A DNA stretch of 28,988 nucleotides from JAKAWQ01 sp035549615. Lineage in GTDB: Bacteria; Pseudomonadota; Alphaproteobacteria; Acetobacterales; Acetobacteraceae. Where the stretch lies: positions 1 to 28,988 of the forward strand of contig DASZQO010000009.1 of the NCBI GenBank assembly GCA_035549615.1, given 5' to 3'. Under the pieces are notes generated by a model. The model saw only the letters and a list, made by a program, of their open reading frames with translations. It had not been told where the DNA came from and did not search any database. Of the stretch, positions 5,940 to 12,726 are shown piece by piece (the first letter of the stretch is position 1; every line of letters begins with the position of its first letter). A program made the position numbers and the translations under genes.

Positions 5940-7775
5940 TCATGATCCCGGCAGCGCGAAAACCGTAAGCTGGCCGCCGAGTGTCGTGTAGTCCTTAAGG
6001 GCGGCGTAGCCACCGACCGCACCGAGACCGGCGTGCGGATCGGTCAGGCCCGCGGCGAGGCCGATCCCCGCCCAGCCGCCGACACCCGAGAGCACGGCGA
6101 CATACTGCTTGCCGTCATGCATGTAGGTCATCACGTTGCCGATGATGCCGGAGGGGGTCTTGAAGCTGTAGAGGATTTTGCCGGTCTTGGCATCGACCGC
6201 GCGGAAATAACCCTTCAGCGTGCCATAGAAGACCACACCGCCGGCAGTGGCGAGCGCGCCGCCCCAATCGGAGAACTGGTCGTCGATCTGCCAGACTGTC
6301 TTGCCTGTAACGGGGTCGAAGGCGATGAAGCGGCCCATGTAGCCACCCGGCCCCGGATACATCGAAAGCGTCGCCCCGACATAGGGCTGGCCCGCGGTGT
6401 AGGCGACCGGATAGGGTTCATAATCCATGCAGACATGGTTGGTCGGCACGTAGAAGAGGCCGGTCTGGGGGTCGAACGCCGCCGGCTGCTCATCCTTCGA
6501 ACCGAGCGCGGCCGGGCAAATGCCCGTGTAGTTCACATTCACCCCGCGTGAGCCGGGTGCGTACTGCTGAACCACATTGGGCCGGCCGTAATTCGGGCTC
6601 GAAGGGTTCATGTCGACACCGGTCGTCCAGTTCACGGCCGGATCATATTTGTTGACCGCGAGCAGCGCGCCGGTCGCGCGATTCAGCACATAGGCCAGGC
6701 CGTTGCGGTCGAAATGCACCAACGCCGGTACCTGCTGGCCGTTGATCGTGAGGTCGGCGAGGATCATCTCATTGACGCCGTCATAGTCCCACTGGTCGTG
6801 GGGCGTCATCTGATAGACCCACTTGGCGATGCCCGTGTCCGGATCGCGGGCGAAAATGGTCATCGACCATTTGTTGTCGCCCGGGCGCTGGTTCGGATTC
6901 CAGGTCGAGGGATTGCCCGAGCCGTAATAGAGAAGATTCAGCTTGGGATCATAGGAAATCCAACCCCAGGTATCCCCGCCGCCGATCTTCCACTCATCGC
7001 CTTTCCAGGTCTTGAGGCTGGAATCGGCGCCCACCGGCTTGCCGAGGGACATCGTCGTCTGCGGATTGAAGAGAATCTGGTTGTCCGGCCCTTCGGAATA
7101 GGCCTTCCACAGGATATGCCCATCCGACATGTCGAGCGCGGCAAGAAAGCCCTGCACGCCGAACTCGCCGCCCGAGACGCCGACAAATACCTTGTTCCCG
7201 ACGACCAATGGCGCGCCGGTGCCGGTCGCGCCGTCTTTATAGCTCGCGAGCGGCGTCGTCCAGTCCACCTTGCCGGTCTGCGCATCGAGGGCGACGACGG
7301 TGTTGTCCGCCTGATGGAGGATGATCTTGCCGTCACCGTAAGCGACCCCGCGATTCACCGTATCGCAGCACATCACCGGAATCACGTCGGGATTCTGCGT
7401 CGGCGTGTACTGCCACATGATGCGCCCGTCATGGCTGAGATCGAGCGCAAAGACGGTGTTGGGGAAGGGTGTGACGAGATACATCACATTCCCGATCACC
7501 AGCGGCTGGCCCTCATGCCCGCGCAGGACCCCGGTGGAGAAGGTCCAGGCCGGTTCAAGCTGGCTTGCATTGTCGGCGGTGATCTGATTCAGCGTTGAAT
7601 AGCGTGTCGAAGCATAGTTCAGAGCCGGGATCGCCCAGTTATTGGGATTCGCCGCGGCCTGGTCGAGAGTTGGGCTAGACGCGCTGCTCTGGGCGCGCAC
7701 CGCCGGCGCGGCGAGCAAGAGGCAGCCAAAAGCCCCCAATGCTGCACCTGCGAACCATTTTCCCCTGGATTTCAT
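5940..7775 (-). CDS. xoxF: Lanthanide-dependent methanol dehydrogenase XoxF (PQQ quinoprotein)
   Basis: Oxidises methanol to formaldehyde (or further) in the periplasm using PQQ and a lanthanide ion. The 611-residue precursor has a signal peptide (about 1-28, ending AVRA) and an eight-bladed PQQ propeller. Diagnostic features are the vicinal cysteines C136-C137 (VMCCDTVNRG), the metal-ligand Glu in GGEFGVQG, and GGDTWGWISYDP. The motif W329-D330-Y331-D332 holds the catalytic Asp plus the additional Asp that marks lanthanide enzymes (Ala in calcium MxaF). The C-terminus GLTDPHAGLGAVGGYAAL resembles the XoxF5 clade. The ATG at 7775 is preceded by AAGGGGGG. The longer frame reaching 7997 would run over the promoter and has no signal peptide. 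It is first gene of xoxFGJ, behind a perfect sigma-54 promoter. Confidence 0.96.
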   Translation of the reverse strand: MKSRGKWFAGAALGAFGCLLLAAPAVRAQSSASSPTLDQAAANPNNWAIPALNYASTRYSTLNQITADNASQLEPAWTFSTGVLRGHEGQPLVIGNVMYLVTPFPNTVFALDLSHDGRIMWQYTPTQNPDVIPVMCCDTVNRGVAYGDGKIILHQADNTVVALDAQTGKVDWTTPLASYKDGATGTGAPLVVGNKVFVGVSGGEFGVQGFLAALDMSDGHILWKAYSEGPDNQILFNPQTTMSLGKPVGADSSLKTWKGDEWKIGGGDTWGWISYDPKLNLLYYGSGNPSTWNPNQRPGDNKWSMTIFARDPDTGIAKWVYQMTPHDQWDYDGVNEMILADLTINGQQVPALVHFDRNGLAYVLNRATGALLAVNKYDPAVNWTTGVDMNPSSPNYGRPNVVQQYAPGSRGVNVNYTGICPAALGSKDEQPAAFDPQTGLFYVPTNHVCMDYEPYPVAYTAGQPYVGATLSMYPGPGGYMGRFIAFDPVTGKTVWQIDDQFSDWGGALATAGGVVFYGTLKGYFRAVDAKTGKILYSFKTPSGIIGNVMTYMHDGKQYVAVLSGVGGWAGIGLAAGLTDPHAGLGAVGGYAALKDYTTLGGQLTVFALPGS

Positions 7776-7979
7776 GCTGATTCCCCCCTTCGAGCTGTGC
7801 CCGGGCTTCGGGTTCAGATTTTGCCGATCGATATCAGGCTGGTCATGCAGTCGGAATCGCTTCACCCGCTCGGCCATCCTTGCACCTGGTACCTCCGCTG
7901 TGGTTGCCTGCACACGCACATTCCTCCCCGCCCCAGACGCAGATGGGGAGTGAGGGCGCTGCAAAAACTGCAATGAATG

Positions 7980-7997
7980 AAGCAAGGCGTGTGCCAA
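7980..7997 (-). promoter_or_regulatory. Sigma-54 (-24/-12) promoter for xoxFGJ
   Basis: Minus strand reads TTGGCAC, ACGCC, TTGCTT, a full match to TGGCAC-N5-TTGC(A/T). Transcription would start near 7970, leaving a leader of about 195 nt before the xoxF ATG at 7775. The 404-bp gene-free stretch 7776-8179 holds this leader, the promoter and the upstream dyad at 8082-8121. I see no other gene in it. Confidence 0.82.
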
Positions 7998-8081
7998 TAA
8001 CGGGGCAATGGATGCCCTGTCGGGATTTCAAGAAGATGCATGCACATTGGCAACAAGCCGTTTGGGCGGACGCATCAAAGC

Positions 8082-8121
8082 CGTGACAGGCGCAAGGTAT
8101 AAAAAGGGACAATCTGTCACG
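8082..8121. promoter_or_regulatory. Putative enhancer (upstream activator) site, copy 2
   Basis: CGTGACAG (8082-8089) and CTGTCACG (8114-8121) form a perfect 8-bp inverted repeat, centres 32 bp apart (about three helical turns). Between them is AAAAAGGGACAAT, so an inner dyad GGGACA-ATC-TGTCAC overlaps the right arm. It is similar in sequence and order to 2012-2049 and lies about 85-125 bp upstream of the xoxF sigma-54 promoter, a normal enhancer distance. Recognition by the activator at 2123-4123 is inferred. Confidence 0.6.
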
Positions 8122-8179
8122 TAGCGGATACAGGCTGTGCGGCTTGGCCTTTGACCGGCAGCTCCTGCACCATCTTCGG

Positions 8180-8539
8180 TCAGAAGCAGCGGACTTCCCC
8201 CTCGGCTTCGGCTTCCCGCAGCCGGCGGACAATCTCTTTTGCGGCCGGCGTTTGGAACTCCGAGGCGAGCATGCTTTTTTCCTGCTGCATGCTCAGCACC
8301 GTCTCGGCGGAGACATATTGCTGGTACGGCAGGATCGATGCAACGACATCGACCGCGCACGAGCAGCGGTCGAGCGTGTCCTGAGTCTGGCCGTTCACCG
8401 CCATGCAGCCAAACACATAGTCCGCGCGTGCCGAGGTCGGGTAGTCGTTCGTGGAGGCCTCATGCGCGGGGCCACAGGATGCTGCGGCAAAAGCGGTGAG
8501 AGGAAAGACAAGCAAGGCAAGCACGAGCAAGCGTCCCAT
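8180..8539 (-). CDS. Small five-cysteine exported protein of unknown function
   Basis: I do not recognise the family. The 119-residue product has a clear signal peptide (MGRLLVLALLVFPLTAFAAA), so it should be periplasmic; cleavage before C22 as a lipoprotein is possible but the lipobox is poor. Cysteines are at 22, 45, 59, 61 and 118, including a CSC pair, and no CxxCH heme motif is present. The central part (DVVASILPYQQYVSAETVL) looks helical and the C-terminus is charged. GGAGGAG precedes the ATG. It lies upstream of the xoxF promoter, in the same direction, and divergent from an ABC importer. Its position suggests a role in the quinoprotein system, possibly metal or redox handling, but this is guesswork from context. 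Confidence 0.75.
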   Translation of the reverse strand: MGRLLVLALLVFPLTAFAAASCGPAHEASTNDYPTSARADYVFGCMAVNGQTQDTLDRCSCAVDVVASILPYQQYVSAETVLSMQQEKSMLASEFQTPAAKEIVRRLREAEAEGEVRCF

Positions 8540-8638
8540 TTTTCCATCTCCTCCGTATGGTCTTTGGCGATCGCACGATCCATGGTGCGTGGCGGCTTCC
8601 CCTGACGGGGCGCCGGCCGCCAGAAGGGGGCCGCCGAG

Positions 8639-8666
8639 TTGTCAGCACAGCTCACCGGCATATCTT
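8639..8666 (+). promoter_or_regulatory. Possible sigma-70 promoter for the NitT/TauT-like ABC operon
   Basis: TTGTCA (8639-8644), 16 bp, TATCTT (8661-8666). This is a fair match to -35/-10 elements, with a leader of about 90 nt to the GTG start at 8764. No sigma-54 consensus with correct spacing was found here. Confidence 0.35.
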
Positions 8667-8763
8667 GCAACCGGGCGCGGGAGATCGAAAGATGCTGGGC
8701 GAAAAAGTGCTGCGGGCAATCGGGCTGGCCGATCCGGGCCCCGCCGCGCGGCAGGAGGGACAA

Positions 8764-9768
8764 GTGTCCGTGCCGGCATCGCGTTTTCCATTGCTGTTGC
8801 GCCGCAACATTCTCGGCGCAGCGGCCGTGCTTGCGCCTTTCGCCGCCGGCGCCGCAATCTCCTTGCCGGAAGTGAGGCTGGGTGTCCTTGCTTTCGGCAC
8901 CGTGCAGTGGGTCGCGAGCGTGATGCGAAGCCGCGGCCTCGATCGTGCTCATGGTTTTACGCTCTCGATACAGGCGCTTGCCAACAATGACGGTGCCAAG
9001 GTCGCGCTGCTCGGCGGCGCGGTCGATATCATTGTCTCGGACTGGCTGTTCGTCGGTGCGGAACGGGCGCAGGGGCTCGGGCTGCGCTTTGCCCCGTTTT
9101 CTTCCGCCACCGGGGCGATCGTGTTGGGTCGCGGATCTGACGTGCGCTCTCTCAAGGATCTCGCCCATCGCCGTCTCGGCGTTGCTGGCGGCCCCGACGA
9201 CAAATCCTGGCTGATCGTCCGTGCCGCGGCGCAGCGTCTGGATGGCATTGATCTCGCACGCGCAGCGAACATCGTCTATGCCGCGCCGCCGCTCCTCAGC
9301 GCCAAGCTCGCGCAGGGCGGGCTCGATGCGGTCCTCACCTACTGGAACTTCGCCGCGGCGCTGGAGGTCGAGGGCTTCCATCCGCTCGTCACCGTCTCGG
9401 CCTGCGCCCAAGCTCTCGGTCTGCCGGCCCACCCTCCTCTCCTGGGCTATGTCTTCAAGGACGTATGGGCGGAGACGAACGGCTCCCTGGTGGGTAGCTT
9501 CCTCGCCGCGAGCGCGGCGTCCGAGGATCTCCTCCTGCGCTCGGACAGCGCGTGGGACGGTATCCGCCCCCTCATGCACGCCCCGAATGAGAGGCTTTTC
9601 GTGGCGCTGAAGAGAGGTTTTCGCGCCGGCATCGTGCATGAAAGCCCGGCAGCCGCGGCGGCAGCGGCGGATCGCCTCTTCGCCATTCTTCACGGGCTTG
9701 GCGGAACGGCGGCAACAGGCGGGCTCAGAGCATTGCCAGACGGTGTGTTCTGGACCGCGCCATCTTGA
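8764..9768 (+). CDS. ABC transporter substrate-binding protein, NitT/TauT-like
   Basis: Periplasmic solute-binding protein of the nitrate/sulfonate/taurine-like superfamily, 334 residues. The GTG at 8764 is preferred because AGGAGG sits 5 nt upstream and the product then opens with a signal peptide (VSVPASRFPLLLRRNILGAAAVLAPFAAGAA) carrying a twin-arginine-like RRNILG. An ATG at 8692 would give 24 extra residues. Family features are VRLGVLAFGTVQW at the mature N-terminus, GAVDIIVSDW, DLAHRRLGVAGGPDDKSW and GGLDAVLTYWNF. It is first gene of an operon with a permease (9790) and an ATPase (10526). The ligand is unknown. Its place between xoxFGJ and a lanthanide-type transporter suggests a methylotrophy-related solute or metal complex. 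Confidence 0.85.
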   Translation: MSVPASRFPLLLRRNILGAAAVLAPFAAGAAISLPEVRLGVLAFGTVQWVASVMRSRGLDRAHGFTLSIQALANNDGAKVALLGGAVDIIVSDWLFVGAERAQGLGLRFAPFSSATGAIVLGRGSDVRSLKDLAHRRLGVAGGPDDKSWLIVRAAAQRLDGIDLARAANIVYAAPPLLSAKLAQGGLDAVLTYWNFAAALEVEGFHPLVTVSACAQALGLPAHPPLLGYVFKDVWAETNGSLVGSFLAASAASEDLLLRSDSAWDGIRPLMHAPNERLFVALKRGFRAGIVHESPAAAAAAADRLFAILHGLGGTAATGGLRALPDGVFWTAPS

Positions 9769-9789
9769 TCGGCCGCGCACCGTGATCGG

Positions 9790-10548
9790 GTGCCTGTCAT
9801 GAGCAGGCAGGGGACCTGGCTTCGCGCATTTTCGCTCGCCGCCTTTGTCAGCCTCTGGTGGGCGGCGGCGCTGATCGCCCGCAATCCCGCGCTCCTGCCG
9901 GCCCCGCCCGATGTTCTTGCTTTCGCCTGGCAGGCCGTGCTCTCGGGGGCGATGCCGCGCAACCTCGCCATTACCAGCCTCCGCGCCGCCGCGGCGTTTG
10001 CGATCTCGATGACCGCCGGCAGCGCCGTCGGTTATGTCGCCGGGCGCTCGCCGCGGGCGGACACACTGATCGACCCCTGGCTCATCATCCTCCTCAATCT
10101 GCCCGTCCTGGTCGTCGTCGTCCTCTGCTATATCTGGGTTGGGCTCAACGACGTCGCCGCTGTGCTCGCGGTCGCGCTGGTCAAAGTGCCCACGGTCATG
10201 GTGACGGTGCGTGAAGGCGCACGCGCTCTCGATCCGGGCTTCGATGAGCTGGCGAGTGTCTATCGCCTGGCCTGGCGGCAGCGCGCGCTTCGTGTCATCG
10301 CCCCGCAGCTCGCCCCCTATATTGCCGCGGCGGGGCGCAGCGGCCTCTCGATCACCTGGAAGATCGTGCTGATCGTCGAGCTGCTCGGCCGGCCGAACGG
10401 TGTGGGTTTCGCGCTCGATGAGCTGTTCCAGACCTTCAATGTTGCCGGCATCCTGGCCTACGGATTCGCCTTCGCGGTTCTGATGCTGCTGGTGGAAGCC
10501 TTTCTCATGAGGCCGTGGGAAAGCCGTGCCAATGCCTGGCGACGGTAA
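9790..10548 (+). CDS. ABC transporter permease, NitT/TauT-like (SsuC/TauC fold)
   Basis: Inner-membrane permease of 252 residues (249 if translation starts at the ATG at 9799; no clear ribosome site separates the two). About six hydrophobic segments are visible, including FSLAAFVSLWWAAALIA, AAAFAISMTAGSAVGYVAG and IDPWLIILLNLPVLVVVVLCYIWVGL. The cytoplasmic coupling segment is EGARALDPGFDELASVYRL, equivalent to the EAA loop. It lies 21 bp after the binding protein, and its 3' end overlaps the ATPase start by 23 bp, so the three genes form one transcription unit. Substrate unknown. Confidence 0.87.
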   Translation: MPVMSRQGTWLRAFSLAAFVSLWWAAALIARNPALLPAPPDVLAFAWQAVLSGAMPRNLAITSLRAAAAFAISMTAGSAVGYVAGRSPRADTLIDPWLIILLNLPVLVVVVLCYIWVGLNDVAAVLAVALVKVPTVMVTVREGARALDPGFDELASVYRLAWRQRALRVIAPQLAPYIAAAGRSGLSITWKIVLIVELLGRPNGVGFALDELFQTFNVAGILAYGFAFAVLMLLVEAFLMRPWESRANAWRR

Positions 10549-11305
10549 GGCTGGCGCCGGCAGCATGGGTGAGGGCGCGCTTTCCGTGCGCATCGTGGCG
10601 AAATCCTATCGGGATCCCGGCGGAGCTCGCCGGGAGGTGCTGCGCGAGGTCGCCTTTTCCGGCAAAAGTGGTGAGATCCTCGGCCTGCTGGCACCGTCCG
10701 GCTCGGGCAAGACAACGATCCTGCGCATTGTCCTCGGCCTTGATCGTGATTTCGAAGGTGAGGTCCGGCGGCCGCCGGGCCGGCTTGGCGTCATGTTCCA
10801 GGAGCCGCGGCTGCTCCCCTGGCTCACCGTCGGGGGCAATCTCCGCCTGGTTGCCGGCGGCTATGAGCGAGAAATCACCGGCCTGCTTGCCGAAGTTGGG
10901 CTCGCCGGCGCCGAGACTCTCCATCCGCGGGCGCTCTCGCTCGGCATGGCACGCCGGGTGGCGCTCGTGCGCGCTCTTCTCGGCAGGCCGTCCCTGCTGG
11001 TTCTTGATGAACCCTTTGCCTCGCTCGATCCGCAAGCCGCTTCCGCTCTTGCCGTGCTTCTGGTCCAGGCGGCACGCCGCGACGGGGCGCTCGTGCTGCT
11101 TTCGACGCATGATCTTGATCAGGTGCTCGGATTCGCGGATCGCTTGCTCGTCCTGGCCGGGGCGCCGGCGCGCCTCGCTGCCGATTGCCCGACCGGCCTC
11201 GCCGGGCCGTCTCCGGGCGTGCCGGTCACGGGCGGATTCAAAGAAAAATTGCTGCACCGCTTTCCGTTCCTGAGTGCGGCGCCAGCACCCCAAGAGGCTC
11301 CATGA
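10526..11305 (+). CDS. ABC transporter ATP-binding protein, NitT/TauT-like, with degenerate signature motif
   Basis: A 259-residue cytoplasmic ATPase (GTG at 10526; ATGs at 10532 and 10565 are alternatives). Walker A is APSGSGKTT (about 56-64), with Ala in place of the usual Gly. The Q-loop is FQEPRLLPW. The signature reads LSLGMARRVALVRALL, so the normal LSGGM/LSGGQ has Leu for the first Gly. Walker B is LLVLDEPFASLD and the H-loop is STHDLDQ. The catalytic residues remain, so it should still hydrolyse ATP. It overlaps the permease gene and completes the importer begun at 8764. The odd signature is shared with no other ATPase in the window. Confidence 0.88.
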   Translation: MPMPGDGKAGAGSMGEGALSVRIVAKSYRDPGGARREVLREVAFSGKSGEILGLLAPSGSGKTTILRIVLGLDRDFEGEVRRPPGRLGVMFQEPRLLPWLTVGGNLRLVAGGYEREITGLLAEVGLAGAETLHPRALSLGMARRVALVRALLGRPSLLVLDEPFASLDPQAASALAVLLVQAARRDGALVLLSTHDLDQVLGFADRLLVLAGAPARLAADCPTGLAGPSPGVPVTGGFKEKLLHRFPFLSAAPAPQEAP

Positions 11306-11326
11306 TGCATAAAATGAAATTATGCA
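11306..11326. promoter_or_regulatory. Inverted repeat ahead of the Lut/Ped-type transporter genes
   Basis: TGCATA, nine A/T-rich bases, TATGCA: a perfect 6-bp dyad starting immediately after the ATPase stop codon and about 130 bp before the next gene. A TGCAGCAC-TTT-TTGCA stretch follows, but its spacing is wrong for sigma-54. Candidate operator for the 11445-16113 operon; no regulator is identified. Confidence 0.35.
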
Positions 11327-11444
11327 GCACTTTTTGCAGAAACGTCGTGTGTTCCGGTCGCTTGCGCTGTGCGCGATTTTGTTCTTCGATGCAGAAAAAG
11401 ACGGCAAGGAAGTCCCTTGTCGCAGCCGGGGGAAAGTCTGATCG

Positions 11445-12722
11445 ATGACGCCCACGCTTCAGAGCGGGAATGCTCCAGAAAAGCAGATGGTATCCGGCCG
11501 GCGCGCCATGCTCGGGACCATCGCCGCCGCAGTCGGCACCGGGCTCACAAGGCCGGCCGCTGCGCAGGCGACACAAGCCTCACCCACGCCCACCCTCACG
11601 ATCGGCTATGTGCACTGGCTGCACAGCGTGGAGACGATTTCGTACCTCTTCACCCCTCCGCTGGACAATGGCCGCGCCGGGGCCGAAGTCGCCATCACCG
11701 ACAACAATACGACGGGGCGTTTCCTCAACCAGAATTTTGCGCTCTCCGTTGTCGAGACTCGCACGAACGAGGATCCGGTAGCGGCGCTCAATACGTTGAT
11801 CGCCAAGGGGATCCGCCTCGTTGTTACCGATCGCCCGGCGGGCGATGTGCTCAAGCTCGCCGACGCCGGCGCGGCGCACGGTGTCACCATCTTCAATGCC
11901 GGCGCCGCGGAGGATGCGCTGCGCGAGGAAAATTGCCGCGGCAATGTCATCCACACCGCGCCTTCGTACAACATGCTCACCGATGCACTCGCCCAGTACC
12001 TGATCTGGAAGCGTTGGCCGCGCTGGTTCCTCGCTTACGGTATGCAGCCCAACGATCTGCTGCTTGCCGCTGCTTACCGCCGCTCAGCGAAAATCTTCGG
12101 CGCCCATATCGTTGCGGATCGCCAATACAAGGGCAAGGCGGGCTCCCGCGAGACGGACAGCGGCCTGATCGAGCTGCAGGAGCAGCTGCCGGTCTTCAGC
12201 CAGAATGTACCGAATTACGATGTTCTGGTATGCGCCGACGAGAATTCGGTCTTCGCCGGCTATATGCCGTACCGCACCTGGGATGCGCGGCCGGTCGCCG
12301 GCTCGGCGGGTCTCATGCCGACGAGCTGGGACCCCAACAGCCTGGAGTTCGGCGGCAAGCAGATGCAGGATCGCTTCATCGCCTACGCACATCGCTTCAT
12401 GACCGCGCTCGATATGAATGCCTGGGTCGCGGTCAGGATGATCGGCACTGCGGCGAGCTATGCCCAGTCCCTCGAACCCGACAAGATCATGGCCTATATG
12501 CGAGGGCCCGATTTCCAGCTTGGTGCCTATCGCGGCCTCAGCCTCTCGATCAGGGAGTGGAACGGCCAGGTGCGCCAGGCGATCCTGCTTTCCGATTCCG
12601 GCCGCACGGTTGTTTCAATGTCGCCGCAACCTGGCTTCCTTCACCAGTTCACTGTCCTCGACACGCTCGGCACCGATAAGCCGGAAACCAAGTGCAAGCT
12701 CGCAATGGCACGAAAGGGGTAG
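11445..12722 (+). CDS. Quinoprotein-associated ABC transporter substrate-binding protein (Lut/Ped type)
   Basis: A 425-residue periplasmic protein of the binding-protein family found with PQQ alcohol dehydrogenase systems. The N-terminus carries a Tat-like signal (SGRRAMLGTIAAAVGTGL) and an AQA cleavage region. The mature part starts LTIGYVHWL, then has NTTGRFLNQNF, PAGDVLKLAD, RWFLAYGMQPNDLLLAAAYRR and an acidic VCADENSVF segment. Homologues in methylotrophs and pseudomonads (LutA, PedB-like) belong to transporters linked to lanthanide uptake or signalling. The ligand here is therefore predicted, not shown, to be lanthanide-related. The ATG at 11445 follows GGGGGAAAG; M15 is an alternative start closer to the signal peptide. 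It opens an operon running to 16113. Confidence 0.88.
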   Translation: MTPTLQSGNAPEKQMVSGRRAMLGTIAAAVGTGLTRPAAAQATQASPTPTLTIGYVHWLHSVETISYLFTPPLDNGRAGAEVAITDNNTTGRFLNQNFALSVVETRTNEDPVAALNTLIAKGIRLVVTDRPAGDVLKLADAGAAHGVTIFNAGAAEDALREENCRGNVIHTAPSYNMLTDALAQYLIWKRWPRWFLAYGMQPNDLLLAAAYRRSAKIFGAHIVADRQYKGKAGSRETDSGLIELQEQLPVFSQNVPNYDVLVCADENSVFAGYMPYRTWDARPVAGSAGLMPTSWDPNSLEFGGKQMQDRFIAYAHRFMTALDMNAWVAVRMIGTAASYAQSLEPDKIMAYMRGPDFQLGAYRGLSLSIREWNGQVRQAILLSDSGRTVVSMSPQPGFLHQFTVLDTLGTDKPETKCKLAMARKG

Positions 12723-12726
12723 GGAA

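Noticed and set aside
7776..7997. N-terminal extension of xoxF to 7997
   Set aside because: The extension would translate the sigma-54 promoter and lacks a signal peptide at its N-terminus, whereas the ATG at 7775 has both a ribosome site and a signal peptide.
8656..8670. CGGCATATCTTGCAA as a sigma-54 promoter for the importer operon
   Set aside because: GG and GC are only 8 bases apart; a sigma-70 reading of the same stretch fits better.
8395..10593. 732-codon open frame on the minus strand
   Set aside because: It is antisense to the NitT/TauT-like importer genes. Its composition is Arg/Gly/Glu-rich without any domain, and it runs through the real 119-residue gene's strand in another frame: a GC-rich shadow.
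11323..11338. CAGCAC-TTT-TTGCA as a sigma-54 promoter for the Lut/Ped-type operon
   Set aside because: The spacer is two bases short and the -24 GG is absent.
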